In this document: positions 12,101 through 24,116 of the stretch, one piece after another
Layout: each line of letters opens with the position of its first letter
Numbering within the stretch: position 1 is the stretch's first letter
Origin: Monomorium pharaonis
Taxonomy: Eukaryota; Arthropoda; Insecta; Hymenoptera; Formicidae
Length of the DNA: 64,000 nt
NCBI RefSeq assembly: GCF_013373865.1
Contig: NC_050471.1
Span: 8,221,307-8,285,306 of the forward strand
Reading direction: 5' to 3'
The notes under the pieces: model-generated
What the model was told of the DNA's origin: nothing
The model's database searches: none
What the model saw: only the letters and a program-made list of their open reading frames with translations
Position numbers and translations under genes: made by a program

Positions 12101-14833
12101 TCTTCGAGAAAATCACTTTGCGTTATCTTTTCAAGAATATTAATCAGTTTAAAGACTTTTAGGACATAGTAATTTCTATACTGTATTTTATCAAACTAAA
12201 ATAATCATAATTAAGAATTTAAGAGAAACATATCCTATCCTACCACTTGTGAGAAACGTAAAAATATTCCCTTAACTGTTACAGACAACACTTTACTGTC
12301 TATACCTCCGGAATCCATACCACCGCAAGCAATCGTTCAACCGCCGCCCTACATCGCCCCACCGAAACCGGAGGATCGACAAAAATCACATAAATATCAA
12401 GAGATCCTAAAGGACACACAGCCACCGAATCTGCGAGCCTATCCCGAGAACGAGAAGCAATCGATCGCGCAAAACCAAGACTTTTACGATCCTCGTCGAA
12501 ACATCCAACAATATGACAACCGCAAAAACCTTCTCGATCAGCAGAGGATATCGAACTATGAATATCAGCAACGAGTTTGCAACTATCAAACGGTGTACAT
12601 GCACAATGCGAGGAATCAGCAGTTCAGTTCACCAGCCAAAGATGTCAATCAATCACAGCAGTTCTACACCCTGCCGACAAGAAGGCCTCAACGAGAGATC
12701 GAACCACCTCGTAGTGTTACGCCAGATATCACCAGAGGTCTGGGACGTGGTTCTCTTAATAGCATGCATATGCTAGCGAAACAGGGTCAACAGAGGGTCA
12801 CGGTTGTTGAGAGCGAGCAGGCTCAACACGTTTTCCAAGTGGACGCGGAGAAAAGAAATTTGGAGCAAGAGGAGACAACAAGAGGCAGATTTGTGCAGAA
12901 TCAACCTCAATCGGTCGTGGATGTTAGAAATAGGTAGGAGACATAAGAAGAACAATTAGAAGAGAAATAAGAGGATTCTTCTCTCTTTCTAGTTGCGTTT
13001 TTAAATTAATTGTGAATTTTTTTAGCAAAGATACACATACACACTCATATCAAAATATTAAAAATTAATAACATTATTAATAATAAAATAATGTTAATAT
13101 TAAAAATTGAACACTAATTATAGTTATTTATATCTTTATTATAAAAGATGGATTGAAAGATATAGAATCGTTAATAATCAAGTTTATTACTGCAAGTGAC
13201 GCTATTGCTATTGACCTTTAAAACGTTACATTGTCTTGTCTATAGATTCGCAACACCTCTAAGTCAGGCTGCACACGGCTATCGATTCTTCGCATCTTCA
13301 CCCGCCAACGATCCTCTCACGAGGTCTCCTAACGCGGACGTTCTAAGGAATAATCCAATTTCGCCGATCGGGCACGGTGGCTACAATAACGGCTTCAAAT
13401 CGTCCACTCCCACCAGCCAGTACGGACGATCGGTGCCAACCGTGGCGGAACGTCTAGCTCTGACCACCGCCGGCAATAATTGCTCGTCGCCGATACCAAC
13501 AAGCAGTTCCTCGGGTAGAAGCACTCCCGTCCAAACCTCTTCCGGTAGAACCACGCCGACTAATTTGGTTCTGTCGCCCACCAAAAGTACCATGTCCAAT
13601 GAGGAGCTATTTGCCGCGATTCATAAGTCAAAAAAGAAACTCAATATCAAGCTCAACGAAAACGACAACGAGAACCTATCGCCGTACGGATCAATGAACT
13701 CCCTGGTGAAAACACCGGCCGGCACCAGGCACAGCTGGAGCCCGGAATCTCAAAAAACTTCTTTAGAGGTAAAATCATCAATTCAGAAATCATATCTTCA
13801 ATTTCTGTTAGAGAAATTGTTTCTTTATTAGTTATTAATTTATTTAATATCCAAGCTCAAGTTATATATTTATTTTAATACGAATTGATGTATCTGATCT
13901 TTCTAAAATTTTACAAATTTGATTTATATGTTTGCAATATAATTTATTTCTCTCGTTAATTTACCCGATTCATTCCAGATACCGACTACGGTGCAATCGC
14001 CTACGTCACGAATGGATTTCAAACGTTTGCTCCTTCAGCAAAGTGTAAAAGCCAGTCCTATACGGCTATCGGCGGCGGAGCAGCTAAAACTATCGCGCCA
14101 GCAATGTCAGCAACAGCAACAGCAATCATCACCAAACGCTCATCAGAGTCCCTTGACGAAAGTCCTGAGTCCACGCTCGGTTTGGAGGTTTCAGACCCCG
14201 AGAACCGACGTTCTTTCGTCCACTATAATCGAGGATACCGCGGCGGAGGAGAAAGCGATGAAGCCCTCGCCGGAGAATACGTCTCCCATTTCAAGACTGA
14301 ATTCTAGGCGGCAATTGGATCTCTGCATCGATCTACCGAATCATTTGCGTATCACCGATTGCAAGGATCTCAACGATAAATTAACGGCGAACAAGACGTC
14401 TACAAACGAACTCAATCTCGATCCCGCAATCAAATCATTAAATCAAAATAACCATATTCGAGAATTAATCATCTCAAATAATCCTACACAAATCACATCT
14501 CCCGTGAAAACCACGATAATCGATCAAGATACTTCATCTTTGTTGTCTCAAAACGACATTCGCGATAGCGCCAACACAGCGCTGCAGTATTTGAAAAGTA
14601 ATACGCTCGAATCTAAGAGTCAGGATCCCTTAAGTGCTCTCGAGTCGAGGAGAATCAGTAACCAATTGGCGAGAGCCCAGTTCCTGGCCAGTACACCCAC
14701 CAGCACTAATCCATCGCAGAATCTCTACTTCAGTAAGAGATTTAGAGCGCGATCGGAATCTCCGCGACACGCGGTAACACAAAATGTTGCACCGCGAAGT
14801 CCGAGTGCTCCTACTCTCGAAACCGCTCTGTGA
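3..14833 (+). CDS. gukh: GUK-holder / Nance-Horan syndrome (NHS) family protein, 3' part
   Basis: NHS-family scaffold linked to WAVE/actin regulation; the fly GUK-holder binds the Discs-large GUK domain at synapses. Exons I can join in phase: 3-472, 759-1206, 1554-2442, 2741-3928, 12285-12933, 13246-13768, 13979-14833 (TGA). Family marks: KAWGRSRLKL at the start of the visible part, SSGNWSASSESGRASIGSE, SCDTEGYYTSFHMDSGL, and near the C-terminus SNEELFAAIHKSKKKLNI, SRMDFKRLLLQQ and RLSAAEQLK, which match the conserved end of vertebrate NHS proteins. The rest is low-complexity Ser/Pro/Thr-rich sequence with poly-Q and poly-S. The 5' exons, including the N-terminal WAVE-homology part, lie left of the window. 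The junction after 3928 is the least certain: donor G|GTACCG fits the phase, while the better-looking donor at 3948 does not. Confidence 0.85.
69..104 (+). repeat. CAG/CAA repeat coding 12 glutamines in gukh
   Basis: Eleven CAG and one CAA codon in the gukh frame give a 12-residue poly-Q tract. In another frame the same run reads as poly-Ala, but that frame is not the coding one, because the NHS motifs downstream are in the Gln frame. Likely length-polymorphic. Confidence 0.85.
2190..2222 (+). repeat. TCG/TCA microsatellite coding poly-serine in gukh
   Basis: A run of TCG/TCT/TCA codons inside gukh exon 1554-2442 encodes about 12 serines. It is in frame and lies in a disordered stretch. Confidence 0.75.
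6484..6574 (+). promoter_or_regulatory. Candidate internal promoter of gukh with duplicated 19 bp element
   Basis: A 19 bp element beginning CAGTCGCC occurs at 6484-6502 and 6556-6574 with one mismatch. The second copy overlaps a TCAGTC insect initiator at 6555-6560. Another initiator-like TTCAGTG lies near 6024. The surroundings are GC-rich and contain donor-like GTAAGT at 6121, 6525 and 6623, as expected of a cluster of alternative first exons. Confidence 0.35.
6580..6622 (+). CDS. gukh: Candidate alternative first coding exon of gukh (short isoform)
   Basis: ATG at 6580 opens 14 codons (MLARHLLFIATRRP) plus one base and meets a consensus donor, C|GTAAGTT, at 6623. Its phase (one leftover base) is exactly what the gukh exon at 12285 needs, giving ...RRPH-NTLLSIPPES. 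A product from here would contain only the last three exons, with the conserved NHS C-terminal motifs and no N-terminal region. Phase agreement alone has a one-in-three chance, so this is inference supported by the initiator just upstream. Confidence 0.35.
7538..7727. repeat. AT-rich tandem repeat, 62 bp period, three copies
   Basis: Units starting near 7540, 7602 and 7664 share the order ATTTTATTTTTAA, TAAAATTTAATAAT, AAAATATAA, ATATTTTAAAT with few differences. This is a minisatellite in the gukh intron. Confidence 0.85.
10856..10862 (+). promoter_or_regulatory. TATA box of a possible second internal gukh promoter
   Basis: TATAAAA lies in a GC-richer stretch about 30 bp before a plausible start. 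Downstream, at 11539, is a strong donor (GTGAGTA). See the candidate exon at 11523-11538. Confidence 0.25.
11523..11538 (+). CDS. gukh: Candidate micro-first exon of gukh
   Basis: ATG CTC CAT GTA TCT G is followed by the donor GTGAGTACG. The leftover single base fits the 12285 acceptor and would give MLHVSD-NTLLS. The evidence is only a good donor, the right phase and an upstream TATA box, so it is weak. Confidence 0.18.
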
Positions 14834-17464
14834 TCCGCGAATATGTCGATAATGAGGACAACGGCCTTGCACAAACCTTTAACTCTTCATTATTGTACAA
14901 TATATATTAGCAAGTTGAGATAACTTAATAGTCAAAATTTAATATACCCAATTATTAAATTGCAGGTAAAGCATTTATGCATACAAGAGTTTGTTAAATT
15001 AAAACTGACTTGAATATATATTATGACATAATGTCTGTAAAAAAACAAAGCAGTGTTTTAATTATAATAGTGAATTTGATTTCTAGAGTTTTAATAAACT
15101 ATTAGTAATAATAAACTAATAGTATTAATAAACTATTTATAAAATTTTTCTTGCAGGTAACTAATGCAACTAAAATTTTTTAATAACGATATCTTATTTA
15201 GTACATTAATGAAGAGGTAATAGCAAGGATATCTGAATCCACTTAGAAATTTCGACGCGATGTATTTATTAACTATGATCTATTTAAATTGAATTTTTTA
15301 TCCTAATTATATATATATATATACATATATATAATAGCAGCTTGCATCTGCTAAATGACAATAATTTATAAACGTGATATCGGTAATTAGTATTGCAAGG
15401 CTTCTTGCATAAAGCAAACAATCAACGCAATAATATCATAATTATTACGTCATATTCTGTCAATCGAATGTAAAATTGATTTTGACACGTTATCTTATGT
15501 AATTCAAATCGGTCTGCTAAATCTCGTATACGTAATTCAATCAAATAATAAGCAATAAATAAGATATTCTCGACACTAATAATCTCAATCGAATGCCTAT
15601 TTTATATAACCGTTTTATAAAGAACCATTTTACGTATGTACGATATTATAAATTTAGTCTCGAATTAAGACGCAATGCCGTAAATATCAATATACCGATG
15701 TATTGATAATAATATATTCGATATTTTCTCATTCTTTATGCTAAGCGAGCCTTCTTCTAACGAAAGAAAACGATTTGATCTTTGTAGGATCTCAATGCTT
15801 ACGATCGAACGCTCTTAAAAAACAAAATAAAAATTAAATGAGTATTATAATCTCATCTTGATACATATTCTTAAACACAAGAAATGCAGATGCATTATAT
15901 TCTTTATAACAGTAATGCACAAAGTTTCGTTCGCGGAATTCTATCCGCAACACGAAAAAACTAACGACAAAGCTCCTTCGTAGTTCTAATAAGAATTTTA
16001 TTGTTACCTTTATTCAAATGGAGATATTATGCAGTATTTTATAATTTGGGCTAACAATTTTAATTTATTTACGGAAATTAGAAGGATATTGGTAGTCAAT
16101 AGCCGCATGAAAACTATGTACGGTAAACTATTAATCGCTCGTAGATGATAGAAATTGACGAGTTGAGTAGAATTATTTATTATTAAAAAATTTTTAAGAT
16201 TGTTCATGAGACAATTATTGCCAAGATATTTTTACTAAGCTAAGAAGTAACGTCATCCGATAATCTTTTTCATTTTATTTAAAAAACCCTGGTAAAAAAA
16301 TTTTTTAAAGAATTTTTCTGAAATATTCTAATAAGAGAAATAATTGAAATAAAGATTAAAGATTAAAAATATTTTTAAAAAATTTCTTCAGATTAAAGTT
16401 TTCTTTGGAAATTATAGAACAAAAACGTACATTTTCTGTTTCAAATTATAATTTTTATTATGAGTATAAAAAGACATGAATCATAATTTATTTATCTAAT
16501 TATCATAGAATTTATTTTTGTCTTCTTCATAAGGGAACTATTTTTTCATTGTAAATTTCTTATGCGGAAATGAGAAGCGAAAATTGTAATTGTTGTGCTT
16601 GATAAACAACCATCATTGATTATGAGTACTATTATCCTGAAATATTTATATGTACAGAAATCTTATAATTAAAATATGAAAAATTTTCTTAAGAATATTA
16701 TAAGATATTATGAGAATTTTTTTACCAGAGGAATGACGAAAAAATAAATTCTAATACAACTCGCGATTTATCGTTTACCGTACGAAGTTTGTCATTATGC
16801 ATCGGCAAACTCGTTTGCCGACGACGCCAAATCGGGAGTTCAATCATTAATGTATTAATTTATTTGTCGACCTCGACAGCAAGATCCAACTCCCCAAGTT
16901 CGCTTCGGCGAAAATTGTATATAATTACGATTACGCGAGTAGCATAAACCGATTTTAAGTCTCGATCGCTTGCTAGTCTAGTCGAGATAGAATTTAGTAC
17001 GTATACATATATATATATATATATACTGCGTTTTGGAGATTTTTCGAGCAGAAAAGTGCCGTTAATCACATGCGTAATCTATCACGTCGGATCGATTTTG
17101 TACGATCATCGAATCGTAAATAGAGAGAATATACAAATTATATATGTAAACATATGAACAAGGAGGATAACGATGATATGTATAGCGTAATACAAAAGTT
17201 GCCTTAATTAAATTATTTCGAACTGCGCCGAGGTATCGTCGACGAGGCGTTGACGTCGATTATTTACAATCGCGCAAGGGACGGAAGTAATTTTGCAAAA
17301 TATAACCCGCTAGGTCTTAAAGCTGGAAACGTGTTTTGTACTTTGCTCAGAATAAATGAAAATATTTCGTGAGAGCCGATGAGTATATCTTCTTTATTCC
17401 TATGCTTCAAGTAGATAATTATCCCAGAAAAAATCTAATACAACTCCCAATATATACATATAAT

Positions 17465-17515
<51 letters not shown>

Positions 17516-17774
17516 GTAATTATATATAAAATTTATATATATATACGTTTTCTTTCTTTTATATTAAAATTTTTATCTGTGTCTAGAAAAAACAAATATA
17601 AGAATATTTAAAAAATAAATAAAACTTGCATTGCTTCTCTTTCCACAAAAAAATTACAATCACATTGCACAACATTCCAAATATAATTATATACACAATT
17701 TATATACACAATTTTATATATTATTGTATATGATTGTATGTAAGAAATTTTTTAATTTTCTCAAACTTCTATAC
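14834..17774 (+). other. gukh 3' UTR and flanking AT-rich sequence
   Basis: No coding exon is visible. Possible poly(A) signals AATAAA occur at 15554-15559 and 17351-17356, but I cannot tell which is used. A short TA run lies near 15309-15330 and another near 17008-17024. Confidence 0.45.
17466..17512. repeat. (TA)n microsatellite
   Basis: Uninterrupted TA dinucleotides over about 47 bp, with more TA-rich sequence to 17545. Confidence 0.9.
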
Positions 17775-17965
17775 TGAAAAAAATGTAATATATCCAATAA
17801 GCTATGTAGTTGCGGGCTGCCAACAGATATACTCAATACAATAATATATGCTATTGCAGTATCAACGTTGTACTTGCATTAACACCAAATATTATTATAT
17901 TGAGTATTTTATGTAATTGGCAGCCCGCAACTACATATATTATTGGCTATATTACTTTTTTTGTG
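17775..17965 (+). mobile_element. Palindromic MITE, copy 1
   Basis: About 190 bp whose two ends are inverted repeats: GAAAAAAATGTAATATATCC at the left, and the complement of GGCTATATTACTTTTTTTGTG at the right. Each is followed inward by a TATGTAGTTGCGGGCTGCCA-type arm. No coding capacity. Flanking TATA/TA fits Tc1/mariner-like target sites. It is the same family as copy 2 at 18119-18323, in opposite orientation. Confidence 0.8.
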
Positions 17966-18118
17966 TATATAAAACAACAATGACTATCATCTTTTTAACT
18001 ATTTTTTATCTTATTACTTTCCTTGTATATGATCAGAGATTAAACAAAAAAAAATAAAAATACACGAGTAAATTTATATATAAGTAATTATATATATTTA
18101 TGTCGAATTATATACATA

Positions 18119-18323
18119 CAGAAAAAAAATGTAATATAGCCAATAACATATATGTGATTGCGGGCTGTCAACTACATAAAATACTCGGTACAATAATATT
18201 TGCTATTAATGCAAGTACAATATTGATACTGCAATAGCATATATTATTGTATTGAATATATCTGTAATTGGCAGCCCGCAATAACATATCTTATTGAATA
18301 TATTACATGCAGGCTTTTTTCTC
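18119..18323 (-). mobile_element. Palindromic MITE, copy 2 (inverted relative to copy 1)
   Basis: Begins CAGAAAAAAAATGTAATATAGCC and carries GCGGGCTGTCA and GGCAGCCCGCAA arms. The interior, including AATGCAAGTACAATATTGATACTGCAATAGCATAT, is the near reverse complement of copy 1. Its right end has diverged (ATGCAGGCTTTTTTC). Confidence 0.8.
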
Positions 18324-19200
18324 GGATAATTCATCTTTGAAAGCAAACGCAAGAAAAAGCAATCGCTAAATATCGACAAGCTTTACATGGCACAGGGAGA
18401 AATTGATATATTTTATTTTATTATCGCCGCAGCAGCATAATGAATGTGCTTTCACTCACCGAACTGCGTATACCTCGCGTCTGCGTCTCGCCATTTCCGA
18501 AAAGAGAAGTCACTGCGCGGGAAGTGCCTGCCTTTGCCTCCTCTGTGGAATGCATTTCATATCGAATCTTTAATACTGAGATTCAATCAGGATGTTTTCG
18601 ATCAACCACAAAAGTTGTACACTTACCTATCCTACTGCATGCGGCTGAGGTGTACGATACGCTGAAAATATCGATCGCAAATTGTCGTCGAGCGAGCGAA
18701 CGAGCGGGAACAAGATCTTTCGTCCGGCATCGGTCAATCGTCTGAAGTGCGCGATTATCGAACTGACGTATGATACGACGTACGACATGAAAGTACGGCT
18801 TGTCTGATTGGCGGCATCAAAAAGAAAATATGGCAGAAAAGTGGTATGATGCGTGACGTCACGAAACAAAACCCGAAAAAAGCTCCAAAAATCGTTTGAA
18901 TGCACACGTCGAGGCACACTGAACAGAAGCAATTCGCTGCCAGAGTTTTGTATCTCTGTATGATTGCGCGACGACCAGTGAAGTTTCATTTCTGGCCCGA
19001 TCGACATTCTACCGAACGGATTGCGTACCCTCTTCGAGCGAATACGCGCACACGAAAACTTTGCCCGGAACGAAAATCAATGCCTGCACAACACCGGACA
19101 ATTCAATTCCGAACACGCGAGACACGCCGGAGTCGACAGAGCATCCGACCGGCGCTGGAACGCGAGGTAACATGGCGTACGTGACCGCTGGTAGGCAGAC
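18324..19200. other. Non-coding, moderately GC-rich flank
   Basis: Overlapping short open frames on both strands (18440-19007) show no family resemblance, no splice support and no repeat structure. It probably lies upstream of the 19.2 kb promoter. Confidence 0.35.
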
Positions 19201-19887
19201 TCGGCGGTAGTCGGCGCCACCGGCGTTGCTAGGCGACCGACTTGTTGACTCGCCGCGCCTGCGCACGCTGCGCCGCTGCCGCCATGTTGCTCCGCGCTCC
19301 AGTCACGTACGCCACTCCAGCGCCGGTCAGACGCTCTGTCGACTCCGTGCGTGTCCGTGCGTGTCTCTGCGTGCTCGTGTGTTCAGAATTCGTATTGTGC
19401 GGTGTTGTGTTGAGAGTGCCGTCGTGCTAGCAAACGATACGCGAGCCTTGTGAGATCGTACGCGTAGCAGAGGTCGTATTTATGTGTAAAGCGCGGCGTC
19501 GTGCGTTTACTTTCGGTTTTGAGTGAAGTGTTCGCGTGCGCGTTCGAGCGAAGTGTTTGTTCGAAGGGGATACGTTCGGTGTGCGAGAATATCGCGAGTG
19601 CCAATTAAGTGAAGTGCTACTCAGTCGTCGTGCGAACATACGAAATTCTCGGAACGAATTTGGCACTTTCGTGCCATGTTGATTTCGCCGTCAATGAGAC
19701 GAGCCTTTTCACGTATTTTTTCAAATGTAATGGTCGCGCCAAGTGAAATTCTCGCGTGCGGTTTACGTTTTACTCGTGTATGTGATATATTATTCGTAAT
19801 ATCGGGATTGCCGAATAAAGTATCGGGCGATCGTTATTAATGTGCGGTTCGAGAATAGCAGAATGATGTCAGCAGAAAGTGGCATCC
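19201..19887 (+). promoter_or_regulatory. CpG-rich promoter and 5' UTR of an unidentified + strand gene
   Basis: Dense CpG from about 19200 to 19600, falling off toward the first ATG-bearing exon. GTTGCTAGGCGAC at 19225-19237 is a full match to the RFX X-box consensus (RYYNYY-N-RRNRAC). No TATA box is evident. Confidence 0.4.
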
Positions 19888-20051
19888 ATGGAGCGACTCG
19901 GTATTAAATATACTATTTTTTCAAGTGATACATTTCTTTTGTGTTTGAGTTTAGGAATAATATTTATCACATTTTCAGAATCAAAACCAGAAAAGGAATG
20001 TAGCAGTAGCAGCAGCAGCAGCATCAGCAGCAGGAGCAGCGACAGCAATCG
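19888..20051 (+). CDS. First two coding exons of an unidentified Ser-rich protein
   Basis: ATG at 19888 reads MERL plus one base to a G|GTATTA donor (exon end 19900). After a 78 bp intron, exon 19979-20051 continues in phase as ESKPEKEC followed by a Ser-rich run, and ends CG|GTGAGTG. The alternative ATG at 19864 hits a stop in exon 2, so 19888 is the better start. The phase-2 end requires a further exon, but none is recognisable downstream; the next 12 kb contains GTPBP2 and a thioredoxin gene on the other strand. The remainder may lie beyond a very long intron or outside the window. Function unknown. Confidence 0.35.
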
Positions 20052-21557
20052 GTGAGTGAATTTTTATCAAATAAATTATTTGAATTTATATCATGTATAT
20101 GTGGTATTACACATTTATAGAACACAATTATGCACACTTGCATAAAATAGATTTAAAATATGAATGCATATAATTGTAAAATTTATGGATATAGCATTAA
20201 ACAGAATCAAATAAACGTGAGCATAGAAGAGACCCAAAAAGTCATGCACATTACAGAATTCATAGATATTTGACTACGTAGTTTAATGTGCACACTTTGT
20301 GCATATAGAGGCACTGATGGATGAAAACACCTTAAAACGACGCAATGACCTCTCTCAGGTTCCTCTCTGTTATTAATAACTGAAAGTGATGGCGGTAGTA
20401 CTTCTATTATATATATGTAGATCAGCTTTAGAAATATTGAAAAATTTTCACGTTACTTAATTTCTAACTTAATTGATACAGAACACAGAAATTATCTTCA
20501 AGTTTTATTTTTCTTGTATCTTTCTAAGTAATGATGCTTGACATTAAACCTCAAAAACTCGCAACTCTAATTGTACATATAAAGTACAATAAATTATGAT
20601 CTTTTAGTAAACAAAATTGTTGTATATTTAATATTGTTTATTATCAAAGGCAGTAACAGTGTATAGCAAAAAAATTTACATTTCAGAGACTACATTCAAA
20701 AAAAGGTTAGAGAGATTTCATTTTTTTACAATATTTATAATCTGGAACATAAAATTTAAAACATTAAACATAAAATAATATATTATAGTATTAAAAAACA
20801 CGCGTTATAATATTTTCATGCACGTTTTTACTTCATAAACTTTGAATATATTTTAATACATACAGCAGCATATTAAAAAAAATCATTCGAGGATATCTTC
20901 GTCCTTATGTACAGATACAATATACATATAAAGCTTTCCTTCAGGCCAAAAATTTTAGTGACGCCCTTGCCTTGTAACATACTGTATGTTCTTTGAATGT
21001 ATCTTAAATTTCTAACTTTTCTCACACACACACACAAAAAATAAATTATTTTAATATTTTTTTATTTTACGCTAATATTGCACAAAATAATAGAAAACAT
21101 CTTTTGGGTCAGAAAACTTTCTCTATCTGCCCTTGCATTGAAACATATCGTTTATCTCACTTTTAAATATACACTATTTTAATAAAACACCTAACTATAC
21201 ACACAAAATTTTTTTCTGTGGCATGATAATACACTGCTCAAAATAATAACGGAATCATAGTTTGAGCAATTTTGTTTGAACAACAAAAAAGTTGCAAAGC
21301 ATAATATATATTTACATTGACTTATAAACTAAACGAAACTCTTTCAAGTTTATTCAATCATTTATATTAAGAAGCGAATCCGTAATGATTTTGAGCAATG
21401 CTATAATCAAACATAACTGTATCAATACACTGTCAATAACGTCAGTAATAAATTCTGCTTTTATAAAACATTCAGGCATTTTTTTCTTTCATTTTCAAAT
21501 TACATTTACATAAATACTATATCTCATATGTCAATACATCGCGCTATTTAATTTCCA
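20052..21557. other. AT-rich stretch downstream of GTPBP2
   Basis: No coding sequence. It contains the 3' flank and probably the 3' UTR of GTPBP2 (- strand) and intron of the + strand gene. Simple A/T runs only. Confidence 0.4.
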
Positions 21558-24116
21558 TTACTTGATCGAGTTCTGCGAACCAATCATGGGAAAGATTTGC
21601 GTGATTTTGCCAATTCCCTTAGTACGCCCTTCTCTAAACAATAGCCGCATTCCGACGTGAAGATACTCTGGATGACTGACGAATCTAAATAGCACAGAAG
21701 CGGTGTCATTTGTCTGCAGTCCCCTATCATCTGCGCCCATTATTCCCTCAATGACACAAGTCTGCCTCACGTTACCCACGTGTACTGTTGTTTGAAATCC
21801 AGGAAATATCGCAGTGGCATGATATACTATCAATACAGTTGCCTGAAATATAATATTTAAGTTTCTAATATTTTTGTAAAAGTTAAGACGAAAACTGTGT
21901 AACTTGATCAAATATTTCACTTGCAAATTTAAAATTTATATTAAAAATCAATTTCAAAAAAATATAAAGTTTGTTGATACTAAAACTGTGTTTTGATATA
22001 TACTTCCAGTACTAAAAATCTAAGAATTTATATTATTGCCGATGAAATTAATGCAAATGTTAAGAAATAGAGTTTCTCATGTACATCAAAGTCTCTCACA
22101 CACCTGAAAGAAAAGTGTTGCGTGTGGTCGATCGCGTATAGAGACCAAGACCATCCCTGGACGAAGATGTGGCAAAGGAGGGACTACGATTCGTCGGTGG
22201 CGCTAGAGTCAGACTGGCACTCTGTGACGCTCGTACCAAACAACACGGAGCTTTGTTACGATGTAGACTAACTACTTTCACTGGACTAAATTCTCCGTCC
22301 GGCAAGGGTCCTACCAATAAACGAGTTCCCGGTGCGATCGCTCCCTTAACAAGTAATCCTCCTAAAACTGGTTGCGTCAAACCTGCCACCCTATAAAATA
22401 AAATAAGTCATTTTTTCATGTAACGTCTGAAATACTTGTAAAGTCTATTTTCTACGAGATATTAAAAATATAAAAATTAGATTTATATTTACGGAATACT
22501 TAAAAAACTCAGAAGTTTTAGTTTTAAAATATTTAGATGTACAGATGTTGATTACACGTACCTAAACGTCTCATCAATTTGAAATAGACATGATTCCGGG
22601 TCCGAGTCAATTGAATTCGTCTCGTAAGGTGACAAATTTTTAATAAACATAGTCAAGTCCTCTAGACCCTCGCCGGTAACGCAACTAACACTAAATACTG
22701 GTATCACATCGGATGTGTAGTCCCATGACGGTATGTCATTATTGCTAAACAATACTAATTGCTTAGGATAACCCTGCGTCATCATAGCGTTCTTGAGTTG
22801 AACTAAAGTTTCAGATATGCAAAATCCTAAATCAATTTTATTCACGACGATAAAGAAAGGAAGTTTTAATGCTAAACAGAGAGCCATATGTTCCTGCGAC
22901 GCTTCGTTCAAAGGTGGCGCTACCACCAACATAACGTGATGCGGTGAATATCCTGTGAGAAAGTATAATTATTTTTAAATAATTTTTTAAAATCATATAA
23001 TTTTTAATTAATTTTAAAGTTGTCGAAAATGATTAATCATAAAATATTATAAGATAAAAATTATGTACCTGTCAGCCCAAGCACCGTCGTCCTCAAGTAC
23101 TTCCGATGTCCAGCTAAATCGATAAATGTAACGACTTTCGACGCGTGCTCGCATATCTCTTCGGCTGTCGCCATTTCGGCATAGTTCAAGACGTGACCTG
23201 TGCTATTGAATCCGATAATCTCGTGTGATATCGAAGATGTACGACCAGTCTTTATCTCGTGCAGATGACGTAGCATGTTGAGCCTCGCTCTACCTCTACC
23301 ATTGTCCAGCTCACCCTGCGTCAGTACCCCTACATACATAGTTTCGCTTACAATCCTTGTAATTGTGCTCTCGATGCATTCGTATAACGTAGAGCGTAGT
23401 TTAGACTGTCAATGTCATTTCTCTAAATAATCCTTTGTTAATCCTCTCACCTAAGAGAGTTGACTTTCCAGCATCCTGCGCACCGGTGACTGCCAGTCTC
23501 AGATCTACGATACTATCCTGATCCTCTCTGTCATCCTTTCGCAACTTTTTCACCAACACTTCAGCGACTTTCTTTTCCTCCTTGTTATTATTATTATTTT
23601 GTGACGCCAAAGTCTTGTTACTTGTGGAACTCGTGGCTATTCGCTCGCGTAATATTCTTATAGTAGCGCCCAGTCTGGAAGCCATATCCTTCAGCGTTTT
23701 CAAGGATGTTTTCATTTCCTCTTTTGTTAATCCCGCCAATCTTCCATTGTCCTCCACTCCTACATATATGTGATATATTAAAATAAGCAAAAAAAGTAAC
23801 ACAAATTTACAATTGCAATTGTTACAATTATCCATACCAATTTGATAAATCGCCTCTCCATGTCCCTCTCTTAGCCTCCATTTCATCTGCGTGACAAGAT
23901 GCTCAAAACGTTGACTAGATGGATTAATCAATTTTAATTTGTACTCTACGTTTCCTTGTTCCGGCTCCGGTGGTAGACGGTCTCCTTGATCCTCGTCGGC
24001 ACTAGAAGTGTCGCAGTCTGACAATCCATTCCCTTCATTTTCAAAATCGTCCCAGCGCCTCCTCCTCAAATCCTTATCATTTTGTGGATCAAAAAGTTGT
24101 AGAAATGACTCCATAT
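21558..24116 (-). CDS. GTPBP2: GTP-binding protein 2 (GTPBP1/2 family translational GTPase)
   Basis: Cytosolic elongation-factor-like GTPase of the mRNA surveillance/ribosome rescue group. Coding exons on the complement: 24114-23838, 23759-23451, 23329-23069, 22952-22562, 22390-22104, 21842-21558. Exon 1 has an acceptor just before AT-ATG. Motifs: G1 GAQDAGKS (about residue 187), switch I region GRTSSISHEIIGFN, G3 DLAGH, G4 NKID, then beta-barrel domains ending LLFREGRTKGIGKIT. QMKWRLREGHGEAIYQIGVEDNG fits GTPBP2 better than GTPBP1. Spliced length is 1810 nt, one base more than 603 codons. The excess is in exon 5 near 22165-22200: the frame before it (SASLTLAPPTNR) and the frame after it (LPHLRPGMVLVS, matching the family) differ by one. 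Without it the protein is 602 aa, the size I recall for human GTPBP2. Confidence 0.9.

Larger units (their letters stand above)
3929..12284 (+). other. Large gukh intron (8.3 kb), mostly AT-rich
   Basis: No convincing conserved coding exon was found between the 3928 donor and the 12285 acceptor. GC-richer islands sit near 4900-5300, 5900-6620, 8100-8700 and 10700-11050. The second and fourth look like internal promoters (separate entries). The open frame 4917-5315 has no family likeness and no good splice context. The 8295-8699 open frame on the other strand overlaps GA/CT-rich sequence and looks accidental. Confidence 0.5.
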
